DNA from: Himantopus leucocephalus
Lineage: Eukaryota; Chordata; Aves; Charadriiformes; Recurvirostridae
Assembly (NCBI GenBank): GCA_003993805.1
Contig: RSEF01000031.1
Coordinates: 57,449,150-57,513,149, forward strand
DNA length: 64,000 nt
Reading direction: 5' to 3'
A model generated the notes under the pieces. That model did not search any database, had not been told where the DNA came from, and was given only the letters and a program-made list of their open reading frames with translations. Below, piece after piece: positions 60,093 to 64,000 of this stretch (the stretch's first letter is position 1; every line of letters starts with the position of its first letter). A program made the translations under genes and the position numbers.

Positions 60093-63000
60093 AGCATCTG
60101 GATTTGTTTCTTTAATGACATATTCATTTACTCATCAAAGGAAAAAAGAGGTGAATCAAGACAGGAGAAAAAACAAGTAGCAGCAATGAACCGTGAGTCA
60201 GACTATACTGAGCCTGAGAGGAATGACTGTCTGGAATTGGGGCTCTACTAAATCTAATCCATCACAGATTGATGAAGAACACCCTCATTATTGCCTACAG
60301 AATTTTTTTTCTAAAAGGATTTCAATCCAAAATTCAGGTTTGAGAAGGAGGAGGAAGTCAGTGAGTCATAAGGTTTTAATAAATCAACTTTCACTGTGTA
60401 TTTGCAGGATGATCTTACTCTCTCTTGCTTTGAATTAATGAAAGGAACTGAACTGTCCTTGACAACAGCCTGTTAGGACTTAAGATATACCTTTTTCATC
60501 TAGGATCTTTAAAAGTTGCCATCTATTTTGCATTATTGAGACAAATTAAACTAATGTAAACTATTCCTTTTCAAAAATAATCTGCAGAGCCTTTTCTATG
60601 TCTGGGTCTGTATACTGGAAATCCTGGAGTACCAACCATCAGGAAAAGCAAGATTGTCTGCTTGAGTCTGACCTTCAGGGAAGAGCTGATGTTCAGAGAC
60701 CACCATCCTTTCCCTCCAGTTGCAAATGTTTCACAAGGCAAAATATCAGAGAGGAAAACAGATGTCATGAGAGACATGGCTATCAGAAAAATTCTGTGCA
60801 ATAGCTGGGAGGATTTCATCCCCAACAAACAGACCTGGGAAATCACCAACTGGCAGGTCACCTCCAGAAGAATTAGTAAGAAGCTGATAGTGTGTTTGAA
60901 GCAGACACTCTGAGTATTAATAGACAAACTCCTACTTGCAGCTGTCAAGTAAGGACTCAATGTGGAGGAAACAAGGCTGCCCAGAAGAAACTCAGGTGAG
61001 ACCTTTTCAGAACAGGGCAGGGTACAGGGAGCAAAGGGCCTATAAAGGAAATGGAAAACAAGGAGAACAGGAAGACATTTGGGGTTTTGCCCTGCAAGCT
61101 GGAGTTGTTGTAAGAACAATGAAGGAATGAACTTCCTTCAAGATTTTGAAGAAAATTATGGTGACTATCTGTGAAGGCAGTATAACAGCTTATGGACAAA
61201 AACTTGTGGTGAATAATATACTCTTAAATCATTTTATGATTCTTTTTGAAGGACCTAGTCTCTCTCAACTACCTTCATTAATATAGTTCTTCAAAAAGAT
61301 AATGTCGATGATAAATGTTCTCCTATGGGGGCTTCAGGTTGATGAGAACCAGGTAATGCACAATTAAAAGACCCTTACAACACTTTATTTGTGTCTTAGT
61401 ATCAGAAGTCCTTGACAAAACTAGATGTTTAGGTAATTATCAGAGACCATGCCAGGAACTTTTTTTGACTATGAACATCACAAATAGCAAACTCCATCTT
61501 TAAAATAAGATCAATTCTTCCCACAAAAATGTCTTATTCAACAGACTACAAAGACTTTATGCATAGAAGCAGAAGCTAGTTTATTTTACTCAGAAAGTTA
61601 TACTCAGACGGAAGTTTTGTTCAGAATCTGTTATATCTGTTATGTTATATATAAATAAAATTGCCTTGCTAAGGTCCAAGGATACGACATCCACTGGTCT
61701 TTCCTTATCATCAGAGACAAACACCTCAGCAAAAAAAAGGCAGTCAGGGTAATCCAGCATGATTTGCTTCATATTTCTAAACTTGCTGTTGCCCACAAGT
61801 ATTTGCTGTTCTCAGGCTTGGGGAAAAATATCAGTATTCCAGCTTTCTTGGATGGTAATGATCTTGCCTTTTTTTTCCTCATTTCTTTGTATTTCATTTC
61901 CTTTTTGATTACAACCACAGTGTCTTCTCTCAGTATTTCACCTTGATTCTTGAACTTGTGTGGGGAATCCCATTTTTAGATTAGGTGCTGAATGCCATCC
62001 CTCAGCTACACTGAAGGTAACTCAAAGAAAGAATGGAAAGCTCCGCTTTAAAAGTTAAATGTTTGGGTTTGGAAAATAAAAAGGTAAAAAAAAGGTCTTC
62101 TAATATAAGACCACTACAGACCTTTCATAACTGGGAGCTCCTTCCATAAAGTGTCAGAAATTAAACAGGAAACATTTTAGTAAAATAAACCAAACTAGAA
62201 GCCAAACTCTTTCTAGTCCCCAACATTCTCTCCTCAGGACTAAGTCCCAGAAGCTCTCATGTTTTAAAATATTAATCTGTTATGAAATTCCAGAAGTTAA
62301 TATCGACATTCTTCATCTGGATGTCTGAAAGTTGACTTTTAACTAAAAATATCTTAACCGTTGGAAGGGATTCTATCAATTTCAGAAGTTGTGGAAAGAT
62401 GTAAAGTTCTCTCAGGGTTTAAGTACTTAACAGTAAATTCAAAGTGCTGCCTCTTCACACTCCCAGGTGCATAAATTTTTATTCTAATCTCTAAGCTCAA
62501 GTTTTTCTGGTCTTATGACAAACCCTAAATGCATAAAGTAAGTGTAATGTGTAGATCAGTGTAATGCTAGCATTTGCAGTTCTTCTGTTGCTACTAAAGC
62601 ACCGTCCTTATAAATCATACTACTGCAGAGTCATCATTCCTCTAATTAATTGGACTATTAAATAGGCCTGCCTAGATTAAACAACCCAAAATCCACTGTT
62701 GCGTGTTTACAATGAGGGGGAATATCTTGGTAATGCCAACTGACACACGTCTGGCATTTGTCAGTCCCATGAAACTGAATTGAAAGAAGAAGTCTAATGG
62801 GGATACTGGAAAACTGTTACGCAGAATCCCAGTTCAGTCCTTGTAATCATGCAGGGGCGATAGTCACTCAGGCCATAAGAGCTGCATAAGCACCTCAGGC
62901 ACCTTTGTGAATTTGATCCTCAGCCCCCTGAATGACCCAGCACAAGGAGTTCTCCCTCTAGCAGTTCCTCCTCAAAAATAACATGGAGTGGGAGAAACAC

Positions 63001-63877
63001 ATTCAACCCATGCAATTTTGCCATTGCAGAAAAGGTTGCTATGATGTGAAGATCATTAAATAAATAGACAAGCAGAGAGGCAATGAGGGAAAAAAGGAAA
63101 AATACTGGAGTCTTAAAGAAGACTCTGAGATAGCATGAGAAAATTGCTTAGATAAGCCTAAACATGTCCCAGAACAGAATAGAAATAAATAATATTTACA
63201 TCAGAAGCCCATTCTTTTGCCATTTTGTAAGTCAATAGGCTTAGGATTGATTTTGCTCATGTGTCCTTTATGTCTAACACAATGTATTAGTAGGCTAAAA
63301 ATATATTTTGTATGGTGTGTTTCAGACACAAAAATACTCCAGAACTTTTCAGGCACACTTCACACAGCTGCAAAAAATTCAGTGAGCACATACTCATCTG
63401 TGCAACTTCACTCTCCTGTCACTTGGAGCAGAATTACTAACTTTAAGGTTTGCAGAGTGGCAGAAAGTTGATATGTGAGTTCCAGACAAGATAGAAAGAG
63501 AAACATTATGGTCTGAGGGGTGAATGCTGATTGTGCTTGGAGGGGGCAGAAGATTTTAAGGCAAAGTGCTAAAAGATATCAGGCTGTGGTGATGCAGACA
63601 ATAACAGAGTAAGTGCAGAAACAGAAACGGGACAGAAGGAAACAACAGGCTGACAAGATCAGCTACAGCAAGTCTCTTTTGTGTTGTGAAAATACACACA
63701 AGCGTACTTTCTCCTAAGTGAGAAAACATTTGACCATCACCAGCCCCCAAGGTGTTACTGAGTTCATCAGACCTGGGGCAGAAGTAAGGTGATATACTGA
63801 AATGCCTGTGAAATCAGTGTACTGTGACTGATTGACTGACTGATCCATCGCTTGATTGCCTTACCACTTACACCACC

Positions 63878-63898
63878 TGGTATAACCAGGTTATACCA
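63878..63898. repeat. Perfect palindrome, 10-bp arms with one central base
   Basis: TGGTATAACC and GGTTATACCA are exact reverse complements around a central A. No associated gene or known site was recognised. Confidence 0.9.
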
Positions 63899-64000
63899 CT
63901 GATCTTATTTCTGTCACTGAATTTCAAAATCTACATGCCATGTTCAGACACCCAGATGGAAAGAACTCTGTGAACCCAGAAGATGACCTTAGCAGCAGGA

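Larger units (their letters stand above)
57861..64000. other. Intergenic DNA to window end, no recognised gene
   Basis: This stretch includes an ancient repeat copy at 58581-58640, a C run at 59141-59149, a GA repeat at 60075-60092, a 182-codon minus-strand open frame at 60571-61119 without recognised domains, and a perfect palindrome at 63878-63898. Confidence 0.5.

Noticed and set aside
60571..61119. 182-codon minus-strand open frame
   Set aside because: It is rich in Leu/Ser, has no recognisable domain, and open frames on the opposite strand overlap it. It is consistent with chance in a stop-poor stretch.
1..64000. CRISPR arrays, bacterial operons or horizontally transferred clusters
   Set aside because: No regularly spaced repeats or prokaryote-like gene packing are seen; the window is ordinary vertebrate DNA.

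Overview
The window is vertebrate nuclear DNA, almost certainly avian. The evidence is (1) a multi-exon RAD17 gene with GT-AG introns, (2) several CR1 LINE fragments, including the conserved CR1 3' end and a piece of CR1 reverse transcriptase, and (3) two solo LTRs of a type common in bird genomes. No bacterial operon, CRISPR array or complete transposon is present. Knowledge of avian synteny suggests the Z chromosome, but the sequence does not prove it.

Positions 1136-16471 hold 15 plus-strand coding exons of RAD17, the RFC1-like subunit of the 9-1-1 checkpoint clamp loader. They encode 679 contiguous residues, from the VTDW motif near the N-terminus to the stop codon. Every exon junction keeps frame. 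The short exon carrying the start codon, the promoter and any CpG island are not visible and probably lie upstream of base 1. The introns contain two antisense CR1 copies (10300-10665 and 12830-13100) and a cryptic exon-like segment (14768-14856). A polyadenylation signal lies at 17005-17010.

From about 17.03 kb to 64 kb I recognise no gene. This is AT-rich intergenic DNA with repeats: CR1 fragments near 19.5, 20.5, 43.5 and 48.5-50.1 kb, two minus-oriented solo LTRs (30945-31535 and 57289-57860), MIR-like fragments near 37 kb, two copies of an ancient short repeat, and simple repeats. Two 100-N placeholder gaps (19756-19855 and 43517-43616) interrupt CR1 sequence, so scaffold continuity there is uncertain. 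Two short exon-like open segments (24734-24855 on plus, 27325-27399 on minus) and a 166-codon ORF (38317-38817) are recorded as weak, unassigned candidates.

I found no convincing new biological system. The items most worth checking are the in-frame cryptic exon in the last RAD17 intron, the absence of the expected MARVELD2 neighbour combined with a scaffold join inside a repeat, and the exon-like segment at 24.7 kb.
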